A DNA stretch of 64,000 nt from CAZVPF01 sp964628195 (GCA_964628195.1 CAZVPF010000001.1:1-64000); one strand, 5' to 3'. Positions 26,011 to 35,104 are shown, numbered from the stretch's first letter. Notes: generated from the sequence alone by a model not told the origin. Numbers and translations are program-made.

Positions 26011-27226
26011 GATCCGACACCTTTTTTGCTGTTGGAAAAGTTAGAGTAAATACGGTTCCCTGCTGCGGGCTGCTTTGAACGGTGATCGTCCCGCCGTGGT
26101 TTTCCACGATTCCCCGGACGGTGTAAAGCCCCAGTCCCGTGCCCTTGTCGACCTCCTTGGTGGTAAAGAAGGGCTTCCAGATGTTCTCGAGGTTTTCCGG
26201 TTTGATCCCATTGCCGTTATCCGCGACTTTGAGCGTAACTTTGTTGTTCTCGCTGCAGGTTGTTATTGTTATTTTGCTGTTGTCCCTCCCGGCGACCGCG
26301 TCGGCGGCGTTTACGAAGAGATTTACGAGGACCTGGTCGATCTGCTGGGAGTCTGCTTTTATAAGCGCAAGTCCGGGGGCAAGGTTTTTTTCTATGTTTA
26401 TGTCGTACTTAAGCCTGTTATGGCAAAGTTCGAGCGACTGTTCGATGCACCTGTTGATGTCGCAGTCGCTCATGGCTGAGTGGTTCTGCCGGCAGTATGA
26501 TTTCAGGCCCTTTACGATTCTCGATATCCGCTCGACGCCGTTGTGAATTCCTTTGAGCACCTGGGGCATCTGCTCGATGATAAAATCGAGCTTGTCCTGC
26601 TGCTGCCTGGTGCTGCATTTTGAATTTACAAGATGCGGGGAAATATCCTTCCAGAACATCTCGAGTGTCTGGCAGTTGCCGGATATAAAGGTGGCGGGGT
26701 TGTTTATCTCGTGGGCTACACCGGCGGTTAAAAGCCCGATAGTTGCCATTCTTTCGGCATGGACGAGCTGCCTGGACCGTTCTTCGACGGCTTCGGATAT
26801 TTCTTCGTTCAACTGCTTCAGCTCTCGGTTGACCATTGCAAGGTTCGATTCATATTCGACTATCCTTGCCGCGACGTTGATCCTCGATCTCAGTATATAC
26901 CTGTCGAATGGTTTTGTTATGTAATCGTCTGCTCCGGCTTCGAGCCCCTCTACCAGGTCGTTCTGATTGTCTCTCATAGTGAGCATTATCACATAAGTGT
27001 AACCGCAGCTTTCAGTTTCGCTGCTTCTTATTATCCTGCATATTTCCGGGCCTGTATAATAAGGCATCTCCCAATCCAGGACGGCGGTGTTTACCTGTTG
27101 TGCGCTTAGTACATCGAGCGCCTGTTTTCCGTCTTCGGCGAAGATAAGCTCATGGCCGGTATCTTTCAGGCAGCTGTTTACGGCTGTTCTCGATGTCCGG
27201 TCGTCATCGGCGAGCAGAATTTTCAT
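25985..27226 (-). CDS. Receiver-histidine kinase hybrid
   Basis: The 413 residues have an N-terminal receiver (D51 in LDWEMP, K106 in ITKPFD), a coiled-coil stretch (~125-155), then a HisKA/HATPase pair. The H-box is LLTAGVAHEINNP with H172, the NtrB-like type. ATPase motifs NLFVNAADAV, DNGNGIK and GTGLGLYTV are complete, so this kinase should be active, unlike the one at 19.9 kb. Receiver-first kinases are typically switched by another kinase. AAGGATAACGG precedes the ATG, six bases after the Hpt-receiver gene. Confidence 0.9.
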   Translation of the reverse strand: MKILLADDDRTSRTAVNSCLKDTGHELIFAEDGKQALDVLSAQQVNTAVLDWEMPYYTGPEICRIIRSSETESCGYTYVIMLTMRDNQNDLVEGLEAGADDYITKPFDRYILRSRINVAARIVEYESNLAMVNRELKQLNEEISEAVEERSRQLVHAERMATIGLLTAGVAHEINNPATFISGNCQTLEMFWKDISPHLVNSKCSTRQQQDKLDFIIEQMPQVLKGIHNGVERISRIVKGLKSYCRQNHSAMSDCDINRCIEQSLELCHNRLKYDINIEKNLAPGLALIKADSQQIDQVLVNLFVNAADAVAGRDNSKITITTCSENNKVTLKVADNGNGIKPENLENIWKPFFTTKEVDKGTGLGLYTVRGIVENHGGTITVQSSPQQGTVFTLTFPTAKKVSDHESKIADS

Positions 27227-27232
27227 AAACCG

Positions 27233-28057
27233 TTATCCTTTTATCAGGTTAAGAGCCTTTAGTTCGTGGACTATTTTTTCCTTGCTTACCGGTTTTACAA
27301 TATACGCCTCGCATCCCTTGCGGAAGGAGCCGAAAATATTTCCGGAGTCGTCGTTTACGGTAACCATTATTACTTTCACGCCATCGAGTCCGTTTATGTT
27401 TCTCTCCTTTTCTATCTCCCGTATTGTTTCGAGTGCCACTGTTCCGTTCATTTTGGGCATATTTATGTCCATGCAGATAAGATCAAAGGGGGCTTTATAA
27501 TCAAGAGCCCGGTGGAACTGCTGGATCGCCTCGAGGCCGTTTTCGGCGACGGTGCAGACCGCGTATTCCATAAGGTAGCCCTTTATCGCGGTGGCGCAGG
27601 CGAGATCGTCCTCGACGACAAGTATTTTCAGGGGCTTTTCTGCGGGACGGTCCTGTTCATCGGTGAACTGGTCGTTTTGCTCTATTTTTCCGGTTTTGAG
27701 GTAATTTATCGCTTTTAGAACCCAGTCCGAGAAACGCAGGATTGTTTCGTAGGAAAGCTCTTCGGAGACCTCCTCGATCGCGTTTTCGGTTTCGTGACAA
27801 AGCTGGTATATATCATTCAATCCGAGTATTCCCGCCTCGCCTTTCATGCTGTGAAGAATCCTTTTGGCCTGGGCGATGTTTTCATCGAACATGGACATTT
27901 TGGGGTCGGTAAGAACGAGACCCTCGAGCATTTCCACGCTTGACTGCGCCGATTCGATATAATCTCCCAGCAGGTCGGGTACGGAGGGCTGGTCTATATC
28001 ATAGGGACTGGGCAGTTTCCCGCTGTTTCTTATAGCTGAAAAATCCTTAACTGCCAT
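27233..28057 (-). CDS. Hpt-receiver phosphorelay protein
   Basis: The 274 residues combine a histidine phosphotransfer domain with H69 in RILHSMKGEAGILGL and a receiver with D196 in CMDINMPKMNG and K in YIVKPVSKE. No kinase domain is present, so it should relay phosphate inside this operon. I chose the ATG at 28057 because CAGGAG lies eight bases upstream and the longer frame (to 28252) would overlap the upstream kinase by about 180 bases. It sits between a hybrid kinase and a receiver-kinase. Confidence 0.88.
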   Translation of the reverse strand: MAVKDFSAIRNSGKLPSPYDIDQPSVPDLLGDYIESAQSSVEMLEGLVLTDPKMSMFDENIAQAKRILHSMKGEAGILGLNDIYQLCHETENAIEEVSEELSYETILRFSDWVLKAINYLKTGKIEQNDQFTDEQDRPAEKPLKILVVEDDLACATAIKGYLMEYAVCTVAENGLEAIQQFHRALDYKAPFDLICMDINMPKMNGTVALETIREIEKERNINGLDGVKVIMVTVNDDSGNIFGSFRKGCEAYIVKPVSKEKIVHELKALNLIKG

Positions 28058-28070
28058 TTTTGCACTCCTG

Positions 28071-30656
28071 TCAATAATTGTTAATAAGTAAACTTTCTGG
28101 GGTTCGGACCTTTTCAAGCGAGGGCTCTGTTTGAACATACCCGCACAGCCGGTTAAAATTCTCATAAACTTTCTCATAAAGTTTCCTGTACAGCTCGGTT
28201 TGGCCTTTCTTGGCGGCGATATTGAGTTTGGATGCCGCCCTTGAAAGCTCAATCGCCGATATGGTTGCCGACGAGCCTTTTATCGCGTGCGAAAGCTCGG
28301 TTATCCTGCTGCTGTCGCTCTGCTCGACAGCAGCGGCAAGCTGACGCAGCCTTGCGGGGTTATCCTCAAAAAACGCATCTATGACATCGATAATCAATGC
28401 TTCGCTGTCGAATCTTTCTTTGAGGTCCTCCTGGTCTATGGGCGCGACGGTTTCGGAGCGTTCCTTTCTTTCGGCCCTCTTTCGGGACCTTCGCAATTCC
28501 TTTTGATGGAGCGTATTGTTCTTGTCGCGACTGAGCCTGATATACTTTTCTATCGTTTCGAGCAGATTGACCCTGTTTACGGGCTTGGCAAGGAAAGCGT
28601 CACAGCCTATCTGCTTGTATCTTTCAGTGTCACTTTTCATAACGCTGGCGGTAAGTGCGATAATGGGTACGGTGCATCCGCGGCGGCGCAGTTTTGTGGT
28701 CGCTTCGTAACCGTCCATTCTCGGCATGTGCATGTCCATGAGTACGAGGTCGAATTTGTCGGTGAAGTATTTCTCGAGCGCGTCGATTCCGTCGACGGCG
28801 ATTTCGAAATCAACGCCTGCTTTATAAAGTATAGTGCCTATCGTTTTCTGGTTTACCTGGTCGTCCTCGACTATCAGGATTTTTCCTTCGATGCGAAAGT
28901 CCACTTTCTTTGGCGAGGGTTTTACAAGACCGGGGTCTATGCTCTCGAGCATCTGTGCGGACGGCTGTCCGGCAGGGACGGAAATTGTGAACGTTGAACC
29001 TTTTCCGGGTTCGCTTTGGAGGGCGACTTTGCCGCCGAGCAGGTTTACCAGCTTGCTGGTAATCGCAAGTCCCAGTCCCGTTCCGCCGTATTTACGGACT
29101 ACGTTGGGGTCGCCCTGTTCGAAGGCCTCAAAAACAACTCGCTGTTTGTCCGCTTCGATGCCGATACCTGTATCCTGGACCTCGAAGGTTATCATCCTGT
29201 TTGCGCTTTCGTATGATAATCGCAGCCTGATAATTCCCTGCTCGGTGAATTTCAGTGCGTTGCCTACAAGATTGAACAGGCACTGCCTGAGCCGCATGGG
29301 GTCGGTCGTTATTCTCGCCGGGACGGGAGAGTCGAAGACAATGACAAATTCGACATCCTTTTTCGCGGCACGTTCCTTCGCGATATATTCTATATCCGTA
29401 AGCAGCTCGCCGACAGTCACATCGACCAACTCGACGCTTATCCTGCCGGCTTCGATTTTGGATATGTCAAGTATGTCATTGATTATGCCGAGCAGTATGT
29501 CGGCGGACGTGCGGGCGGTGGTAAGGTTTTCTCGCACCTCGTCGCTTAGATACTCGTCGAGGGACAGCTCGAGCATCCCGATGATCCCGGAAAGCGGGGT
29601 GCGGATTTCATGGCTCATATTCGCGAGGAAGTCGCTTTTTGCCTTGCTCGAACTGAGGGCCTGGCGGGTCATTTCGTTGGCTTTTTCGATGGCCATTTCA
29701 AGCTGCTGGTTCATGTTCGACATCTGCTGTTCGATTATCTTTCGGTCGGTGATGTCGATATGCGAGACAAGAACGCCCCCATCCGGTACGTTCAGGGGCA
29801 CCGCCCTTAGCATGAACCACCTTTTCCTTTCCCTGCTGTGGCACGGATACTCCATGGAAAAGTGTTCGCTTTTAAGTCCCAACAGGTCCTTCAGGCCGGT
29901 AAGGCACTTTTGGGCCGATTCTTCATCCGGGCCTTTTGCCTTTTTGCAGACATCGAGATAGTTCAGGCCGAGATAGTCGGTGTTTTGCTCCTGGTCGGTG
30001 TTTTGCTCCGCGAATTTCTGCCAGCCGAAATTTGTTCTTATTATATTTCCTGCCCTGTTGAGTACCGCGATATGCGCCGGCATACAGTCAAGCACGTTGC
30101 TGGAGAATTTTTCGGCGTCGTGTATAGCTTTTTCAGCAAACTTACGGGCGGTTATGTCCTCGGCGATGACAAGCACGTGGGGGCGGTAATCAAGATCGAT
30201 CTTTTTGGTACTCACTCCAAGCCACAGACTTCGCACTTTGTCGTCTAAAAGATAATTATGCTCGGTCTCGAAATTTTTATTGGGCCGGCCGGTTTCAATC
30301 GTATACTGTATCGCCTTATGCAGGGGGCATGTACCGCTGAATGGGCAATTGCCGGCTTTTGTGAACACCTTCGCCCTGCTCAAGCCGCACATAAACTCAC
30401 AGTGATACTGATATTTAGATATATCGTCGATCCTGAACATATCCATAATGACCTGGTTAGCGCGGACAAGCTTAAAATCCATATCCACTATAAACATTCC
30501 CACCGGAGCGGTGTCGAATATGGACTGTGTGTTGCGGCGCTCGTTGTTGATGGTGTCGTTTAGCCTTGCTTTAGCGCCGAGCCTGAAAAAGCTTAAACAG
30601 CGTCCCATAAACCTGTTCATTTCAGCACCTGTATGCTTTAATGCCTTTGGCAACAT
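28071..30656 (-). CDS. Hybrid sensor kinase (PAS-PAS-HisKA-HATPase-REC-Hpt)
   Basis: This 861-residue protein heads the operon. It has PAS1 (~45-172) with cysteines C86, C90, C104 and C110, PAS2 (~180-308), HisKA with H349 in MSHEIRTPLSG, HATPase with NLVGNALKF, DTGIGI and GGTGLGLAI, a receiver with D641 in VLMDMHMPRMDG, and a C-terminal Hpt with H790 in SHAIKGSS. This is a complete BarA/ArcB-like relay in one chain. No membrane segment is seen, so the signal is cytoplasmic. An ATG at 30620, with AGGTG upstream, is an alternative start. cheB diverges from it. Confidence 0.9.
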   Translation of the reverse strand: MLPKALKHTGAEMNRFMGRCLSFFRLGAKARLNDTINNERRNTQSIFDTAPVGMFIVDMDFKLVRANQVIMDMFRIDDISKYQYHCEFMCGLSRAKVFTKAGNCPFSGTCPLHKAIQYTIETGRPNKNFETEHNYLLDDKVRSLWLGVSTKKIDLDYRPHVLVIAEDITARKFAEKAIHDAEKFSSNVLDCMPAHIAVLNRAGNIIRTNFGWQKFAEQNTDQEQNTDYLGLNYLDVCKKAKGPDEESAQKCLTGLKDLLGLKSEHFSMEYPCHSRERKRWFMLRAVPLNVPDGGVLVSHIDITDRKIIEQQMSNMNQQLEMAIEKANEMTRQALSSSKAKSDFLANMSHEIRTPLSGIIGMLELSLDEYLSDEVRENLTTARTSADILLGIINDILDISKIEAGRISVELVDVTVGELLTDIEYIAKERAAKKDVEFVIVFDSPVPARITTDPMRLRQCLFNLVGNALKFTEQGIIRLRLSYESANRMITFEVQDTGIGIEADKQRVVFEAFEQGDPNVVRKYGGTGLGLAITSKLVNLLGGKVALQSEPGKGSTFTISVPAGQPSAQMLESIDPGLVKPSPKKVDFRIEGKILIVEDDQVNQKTIGTILYKAGVDFEIAVDGIDALEKYFTDKFDLVLMDMHMPRMDGYEATTKLRRRGCTVPIIALTASVMKSDTERYKQIGCDAFLAKPVNRVNLLETIEKYIRLSRDKNNTLHQKELRRSRKRAERKERSETVAPIDQEDLKERFDSEALIIDVIDAFFEDNPARLRQLAAAVEQSDSSRITELSHAIKGSSATISAIELSRAASKLNIAAKKGQTELYRKLYEKVYENFNRLCGYVQTEPSLEKVRTPESLLINNY

Positions 30657-30970
30657 AATCTGCCCTTAACTTTTTCCCGGGCTGTCTGCGGATAATTGCA
30701 TTGACACTTTTCACTGAAGCCTTGAATAACCCCCATAAGATTCAGCCCATAATTTTCATGTCCCTGTCAAAGTAACTTTGACGTAATATCTTTCGGCTAA
30801 ATAAAGGTTCTCTTTAATTAATTATTACAGACTGAATTAAAAAAGAAATAACGGCCAAGAAAGAATCTATTAAAGCTCTGAATTTTATAAGTCGATTTAA
30901 CACTGTCTTAAATGGGGTTAGGTATGCAGTTTTTTGATAATAATTTTTATAGAGGTTTTTCCGCGATAAG
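30657..30970. other. Divergent control region between hybrid kinase and cheB
   Basis: The 314 bases separate two divergent signalling genes and are AT-rich. A perfect palindrome lies at 30766-30782. A TTGACA at 30710-30715 lacks a good -10 at the right distance. I see no gene here: the open frame on the minus strand that enters from cheB is a shadow of cheB. Confidence 0.6.
30766..30782. promoter_or_regulatory. Perfect 17-base palindrome between hybrid kinase and cheB
   Basis: GTCAAAGT-A-ACTTTGAC has eight-base arms around a single central base. It lies midway between the divergent kinase and cheB starts, the usual place for an operator that controls both. The binding protein is unknown. Confidence 0.55.
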
Positions 30971-32020
30971 ATGACTTTAGGTAAGATAAAAGTTTTGATA
31001 ATTGACGATTCGGCGATTGTTCGCAAGGTACTCAGTGAACAATTGTCGCTCAACACCTCTATCGAGGTTGTAGGAACGGCGCCGGACCCTATTGTGGCGC
31101 AAAACAAGATAGCGGCTTTGAAGCCGGACGTGCTTACGCTGGATGTGGAAATGCCTCGAATGGACGGTATTACTTTTTTACATAAACTTATGGCATCGAA
31201 CCCGATGCCGGTTATTATCCTAAGTTCTCTGACGCCTAAAGGCGGCAAAACGGCGATGGAGGCGATGGAAGCAGGTGCGGTTGAAGTTATATCAAAGCCC
31301 GGGCCGGCGTACTCAGTGGGACAGGCATGCGAGGAACTTGTTGAAAAGATTAAAGCGGCATCGAGGGTTGAGGTTCGCAAACTCGAAAAGAAAAGCGGGA
31401 CGGCTGTTTCAGTGCCGAGGACGGCAATGGCTGAAACCACGAACAAGGTCTTCGCCATCGGGGCTTCCACGGGCGGAGTTCAGACACTTACGAAACTTCT
31501 GCAGCAGTTTCCGCCCAATTCGCCGGGCACGCTGATCGTCCAGCACATGCCGCCGAATTTTACCGCTTCGTTCGCTAAAAGACTCAACGAAACCTGTGCA
31601 GTCAACGTAAGCGAAGCGGTCAACGGCGACAGGCTGATCAACGGGCGTGTTTTGATAGCGCCGGGCGGCAGGCACATGCTGCTTGCGAGAAGCGGTGCGA
31701 GTTATTATGTCGAAGTCAAGGACGGGCCGAGGGTTTGCCTGCAAAAGCCGAGTGTCGAGGTGCTTTTTAACTCCGTCGCAAGGTACGCCGGGTCAAATGC
31801 TATCGGCGCGATTCTGACGGGAATGGGCGACGACGGGGCTGGGGGGCTGCTGCACATGCGGCAAAAAGGGGCCCTGACCATCGCACAGGATAAAGAAACG
31901 AGCATTGTCTTCGGGATGCCGATGGAGGCTATCAAGAGAAACGCCGCTGTAAAGGTTCTTCCGCTGAATCTTATAGCCAAAGAAATGCTTACTGCCGCGG
32001 CAAGCAGGTCGCTTGTGTAA
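30971..32020 (+). CDS. cheB: Chemotaxis response regulator methylesterase CheB
   Basis: CheB removes methyl groups from chemoreceptors when phosphorylated. The 349 residues have a receiver with D58 (TLDVEMPRMDG) and K (SKPG), a linker, then the CheB esterase with catalytic S in IGASTGGVQ, H in VQHMPPNF and D in LTGMGDDGA. The fold and motifs are complete. It is divergent from the CheA operon and is likely its partner, yet no CheR or MCP is nearby. The ribosome-binding site before the ATG is weak. Confidence 0.95.
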   Translation: MTLGKIKVLIIDDSAIVRKVLSEQLSLNTSIEVVGTAPDPIVAQNKIAALKPDVLTLDVEMPRMDGITFLHKLMASNPMPVIILSSLTPKGGKTAMEAMEAGAVEVISKPGPAYSVGQACEELVEKIKAASRVEVRKLEKKSGTAVSVPRTAMAETTNKVFAIGASTGGVQTLTKLLQQFPPNSPGTLIVQHMPPNFTASFAKRLNETCAVNVSEAVNGDRLINGRVLIAPGGRHMLLARSGASYYVEVKDGPRVCLQKPSVEVLFNSVARYAGSNAIGAILTGMGDDGAGGLLHMRQKGALTIAQDKETSIVFGMPMEAIKRNAAVKVLPLNLIAKEMLTAAASRSLV

Positions 32021-32033
32021 GGGTCAGCAGCTT

Positions 32034-32876
32034 CTAAGAGCCTTTGATGGCGTTTGCGACTTTCACGGTTTCAAGCATCTCCGGGATGTCATGAACCCTT
32101 GCGACCGAAACACCGTGCGCGGCGCACCAGGCGACGGTCGCAGCGGTGCCCATAACCCTTTGTTCGGGCACGTCCCTGCCTGTGAGCTGACCGATGAACC
32201 TTTTTCGACTGGTCCCGACGAGCACCTTGAAACCGGTTTGAACGAACTGCCTGATCCGGCGCAAAAGTGAGAGGTTGTGCTCGGTGGTCTTGCCGAAACC
32301 TATTCCGGGGTCGATAAAAATCCTGTCGGCGGGTATTCCGGCAGCTTCACATTTTTCGGCGCGTCTGACAAGGTAGTCCTTTACTTCGAGAACGACGTCT
32401 CCGTAGACGGGATTGTCCTGCATGGTCTGCGGGCAGCCGCGCATGTGCATAAGGACGATGGCACAGCCGGTCTCGGCGGCGAGCTTGATCATACCCTCGT
32501 CACTTGCGGCGGTTATATCGTTTATTATCGAGGCGCCGGCTTTTACGGCTTGTTTTGCAACTTCGACGATACGGGTGTCGATGCTTATCGCAGTCCGGCA
32601 CCTGTCGGTAAGCTGTTCTATTACCGGTATGGCGCGACGTATCTGCTGGTCGGGAGCGATCGGCTCTGAACCGGGTCTGCTCGATTCCGGTCCGATGTCG
32701 ATTACGGCAGCGCCCTGCTCGCTCATTTGCAAGCCGCGGGTAACTGCCTTGTCGGTGTCAAGCCACTTACCGCCGTCACTGAACGAATCCGGTGTCACGT
32801 TCAGCACGCCCATAAGGACACAGCCGGGTGAAAAGTCTACCTGTGCCCGCGGAAGTTTCAATATCTCAGCACACAA
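32034..32876 (-). CDS. folP: Dihydropteroate synthase
   Basis: FolP joins p-aminobenzoate and dihydropterin pyrophosphate for folate synthesis. The 280 residues have MGVLNVTPDSFSDGGKW, IDIGPESSRPGSEPI (family: DIGGESTRPG), INDITAA, VLMHMRG, DPGIGFGKT and VGTSRKRFIG. All active-site loops are present; GGEST is GPESS here, a modest change. The start overlaps the pdxB end by 11 bases, so the two genes are coupled. The stop is 13 bases from the cheB stop, with no visible terminator between. Confidence 0.95.
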   Translation of the reverse strand: MCAEILKLPRAQVDFSPGCVLMGVLNVTPDSFSDGGKWLDTDKAVTRGLQMSEQGAAVIDIGPESSRPGSEPIAPDQQIRRAIPVIEQLTDRCRTAISIDTRIVEVAKQAVKAGASIINDITAASDEGMIKLAAETGCAIVLMHMRGCPQTMQDNPVYGDVVLEVKDYLVRRAEKCEAAGIPADRIFIDPGIGFGKTTEHNLSLLRRIRQFVQTGFKVLVGTSRKRFIGQLTGRDVPEQRVMGTAATVAWCAAHGVSVARVHDIPEMLETVKVANAIKGS

Positions 32877-33999
32877 AACCTATACCCCTCAACTTTTTGA
32901 ATGCCCCCTGCTGGTCGGGGCCTGCAATTATACGAGTGTTGCTGAACTCGCGCCTTATCCGGTATTCTTTACGCAGTTTGTCGAAGTAAGGGCCCGGATC
33001 GGGCTGGTCCTGCATTTTGCGCATATTCATGTCATCGAGCATGATATCGTAGACTGCGCCGACTGCGTTGGCTATGACGCTTTGTTCGTCTTTTATTGCC
33101 GGCAGGGTCACCTTCTTATTTTCAGGCTCGGGCAAAAAATCGGACTCGTTTTTGTTCGGTTCAATACCGAAACATTTACACATTGCCTTGTATATCATTA
33201 TCATACCCCGGACCTTGCCGTCAAAGGAATACCCGGCGATGTGCGGTGAGGCGATGTCCACCATCTTCAGCAGCTTCAGGTCTATTTCCGGTTCGTCTTC
33301 CCACACGTCGAGCACAACCGATCCGAGCTTTCCGGTGCGTATCGCCGATTTCAGGGCAGAGCTGTCCATAACCGGGCCGCGTGCGGTGTTAATAAATATG
33401 GCCCCGCCTTTGAGCGAGTCGAAGAAAGCTTCACCGGCTAAGTGAAAAGTGCTGTCGAGGCCCTCATATGTGAGGGGTGTGTGCATCGTAAGGATATCAC
33501 ACCCGTAAAGGTTGTCTATGGGCAGATACCTTGCGTCGCCGGTTTCCCTTGCAAGCGGCGGGTCGTTAAGATAAACGTTCATTCCCAGTGCCTGGGCCTT
33601 TCTTGCAACTCGTGAACCGACGTTTCCGGCGCCGATGATGCCGATCGACATGCCCTCAAGCTTAAAGCGCCTGGTCTCTGCAAGCTCGAGAAGTGCGGCG
33701 GTAACATACTCGGCGACGGAATTGGCGTTCGAGCCGGGCGCCGACGAAAAAGCTATACCGTTTTTGGCAAGGTAATCGAGGTCGATGTGGTCAGTTCCGA
33801 TGGTAGCTGTGCCAACGAATTTTACACTGCTGCCTTCGAGGAGCTGCTCGTTGACCTTTGTAATGCTGCGAACAAGCAGCGCTTGGGCGTCCTTGACCTT
33901 TTCAGGGGTTATTTCCCTGCCCGAGGTCACCTCGACGCTTCCGAGGCCTTGGAGGCATTTTTCTATGAAAGGAATATTCGCGTCGGCTATTATCTTCAA
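32866..33999 (-). CDS. pdxB: Erythronate-4-phosphate dehydrogenase
   Basis: PdxB oxidises 4-phosphoerythronate in the DXP-dependent route to vitamin B6. The 377 residues match PdxB in length and begin MKIIADANIPFIEKCL, the family opening. NAD-binding GIIGAGNVGSRVA, the substrate loop GTDHIDLDYL and the catalytic His region SPHIAGYSFDGKVRG are all visible. The small C-terminal dimerisation domain is present. The start is TTG with GGAG eight bases upstream. It overlaps folP, linking B6 and folate synthesis in one transcript. Confidence 0.92.
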   Translation of the reverse strand: MKIIADANIPFIEKCLQGLGSVEVTSGREITPEKVKDAQALLVRSITKVNEQLLEGSSVKFVGTATIGTDHIDLDYLAKNGIAFSSAPGSNANSVAEYVTAALLELAETRRFKLEGMSIGIIGAGNVGSRVARKAQALGMNVYLNDPPLARETGDARYLPIDNLYGCDILTMHTPLTYEGLDSTFHLAGEAFFDSLKGGAIFINTARGPVMDSSALKSAIRTGKLGSVVLDVWEDEPEIDLKLLKMVDIASPHIAGYSFDGKVRGMIMIYKAMCKCFGIEPNKNESDFLPEPENKKVTLPAIKDEQSVIANAVGAVYDIMLDDMNMRKMQDQPDPGPYFDKLRKEYRIRREFSNTRIIAGPDQQGAFKKLRGIGFVC

Positions 34000-34104
34000 A
34001 ACCGGTCTCCATTTTAAAAAATCAAGTTATCAATCAAAACCATGCCTGATTTTAGCCGAAAAGAGGTGATTTTAAAATCTTTTTCAAAAATTGAAAAAAA
34101 TAAC

Positions 34105-34133
34105 TTGAACAGTTTTGGGCATATGCCCATAAT
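34105..34133 (+). promoter_or_regulatory. Promoter with embedded 14-base palindrome, upstream of the DUF89 gene
   Basis: TTGAAC (34105-34110) and CATAAT (34128-34133) are 17 bases apart. Between them TGGGCATATGCCCA (34116-34129) is a perfect palindrome that fills most of the spacer and touches the -10. This is a typical place for a repressor. Transcription would start near 34140, about 35 bases before the DUF89 ATG. Confidence 0.65.
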
Positions 34134-34174
34134 GTATATATGTATTTTATGTAATTAATGCGGGAAACGATACA

Positions 34175-35047
34175 ATGAGAACATATTATGACTGTCTGCC
34201 TTGTTTTATGCGTCAGGCTCTTGATGTTGTCAAGATAGCGACTTGTGACCCTCTGGCGCAGGAGGAATTGCTGAGGCGCATAATCAGGTGTGTAAGCGAT
34301 ATTGACCTGTCGGCTTCGCCGCCGGCAATGGCGACAGAGATTCACCGCATAGTTAAACGAGTAATCGGCAAAGCCGACCCCTACCTACGGATCAAGCAGC
34401 GATGCAACGGCTTTGCCCTCGAAATGTACCCTTCGATGAAAAACCTGATACTCGAATCCGACGACCCGCTTGTCACCGGGCTGAGGCTTTCCATCGCGGG
34501 AAATATCATAGATTTCGGTGTCGGTTCGGCTGTAGACGACGAAATAATTCACGAAACGCTGAACGCCTCGCTGGCGGCGCCGCTCGACGAGGAGCTTATC
34601 GATACATTTAAAGAGCAGCTCCAGGAGGCGCGGTCAATTGTTTACCTCGGAGACAATGCCGGTGAGATAGTTTTCGACAGGCTTTTCATCGAGCAGCTTC
34701 CCGTGGAGAAGATAACTTTCGTTGTCCGCGGAGCGCCGGTTATAAATGACATTACCATCGACGACGCGCGGGCGGTCGGCCTTGACGAAACAGTCAACGT
34801 CATTGACAACGGCTCGGACGCACCGGGGACAATACTCGAAAACTGCAGGGCTGAATTTGTCGAAAAATTCAACTCCGCAGACCTGGTTATCTCGAAAGGC
34901 CAGGGCAACTTCGAGACCTTAAGCGACGAAAGCAGGAACATCTTTTACCTGTTAAAGGCAAAATGTCCGGTGGTGGCGTCGCATCTTAATTGCAGGGTGG
35001 GGGACTTTATGTTCTTCAACCCGCTGCACGCGAAAGTAACGGAATAA
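34175..35047 (+). CDS. DUF89/ARMT1-like metal-dependent phosphatase
   Basis: The 290 residues match the DUF89 family of metal-dependent phosphatases thought to clear damaged sugar phosphates. The CxxC motif C7-LP-C10 near the start (YYDCLPCFMRQALD) is typical of the prokaryotic branch. The metal-binding core reads VYLGDNAGEIVFDR, and DLVISKGQGNFETL is the other conserved block. The physiological substrate is unknown. It is the first gene behind the palindromic promoter and 57 bases upstream of the DUF5320 gene, so it may share control with the Fe-S cluster genes that follow. Confidence 0.85.
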   Translation: MRTYYDCLPCFMRQALDVVKIATCDPLAQEELLRRIIRCVSDIDLSASPPAMATEIHRIVKRVIGKADPYLRIKQRCNGFALEMYPSMKNLILESDDPLVTGLRLSIAGNIIDFGVGSAVDDEIIHETLNASLAAPLDEELIDTFKEQLQEARSIVYLGDNAGEIVFDRLFIEQLPVEKITFVVRGAPVINDITIDDARAVGLDETVNVIDNGSDAPGTILENCRAEFVEKFNSADLVISKGQGNFETLSDESRNIFYLLKAKCPVVASHLNCRVGDFMFFNPLHAKVTE

Positions 35048-35056
35048 AAATTTGAA

Positions 35057-35070
35057 GGCGTACTTACGCC
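35057..35070 (+). repeat. Short inverted repeat between DUF89 and DUF5320 genes
   Basis: GGCGTA and TACGCC flank two bases (CT), a perfect 6-base-pair inverted repeat 10 bases after the DUF89 stop. There is no T-run, so termination is unlikely. It may be a small stabilising stem or an operator. Confidence 0.35.
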
Positions 35071-35104
35071 GTTAAGAAGTGAACCTTTTTGAAAGGAGAT
35101 TATT

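Noticed and set aside
28834..29961. 375-codon open frame on the plus strand over the hybrid kinase
   Set aside because: It is antisense to a well-matched kinase gene and serine-rich in the way shadow frames are; no domain is visible.
30814..31470. Long open frame on the minus strand over the start of cheB
   Set aside because: It overlaps the clearly coding cheB, has no family match and no ribosome-binding site. It is a codon-bias shadow.
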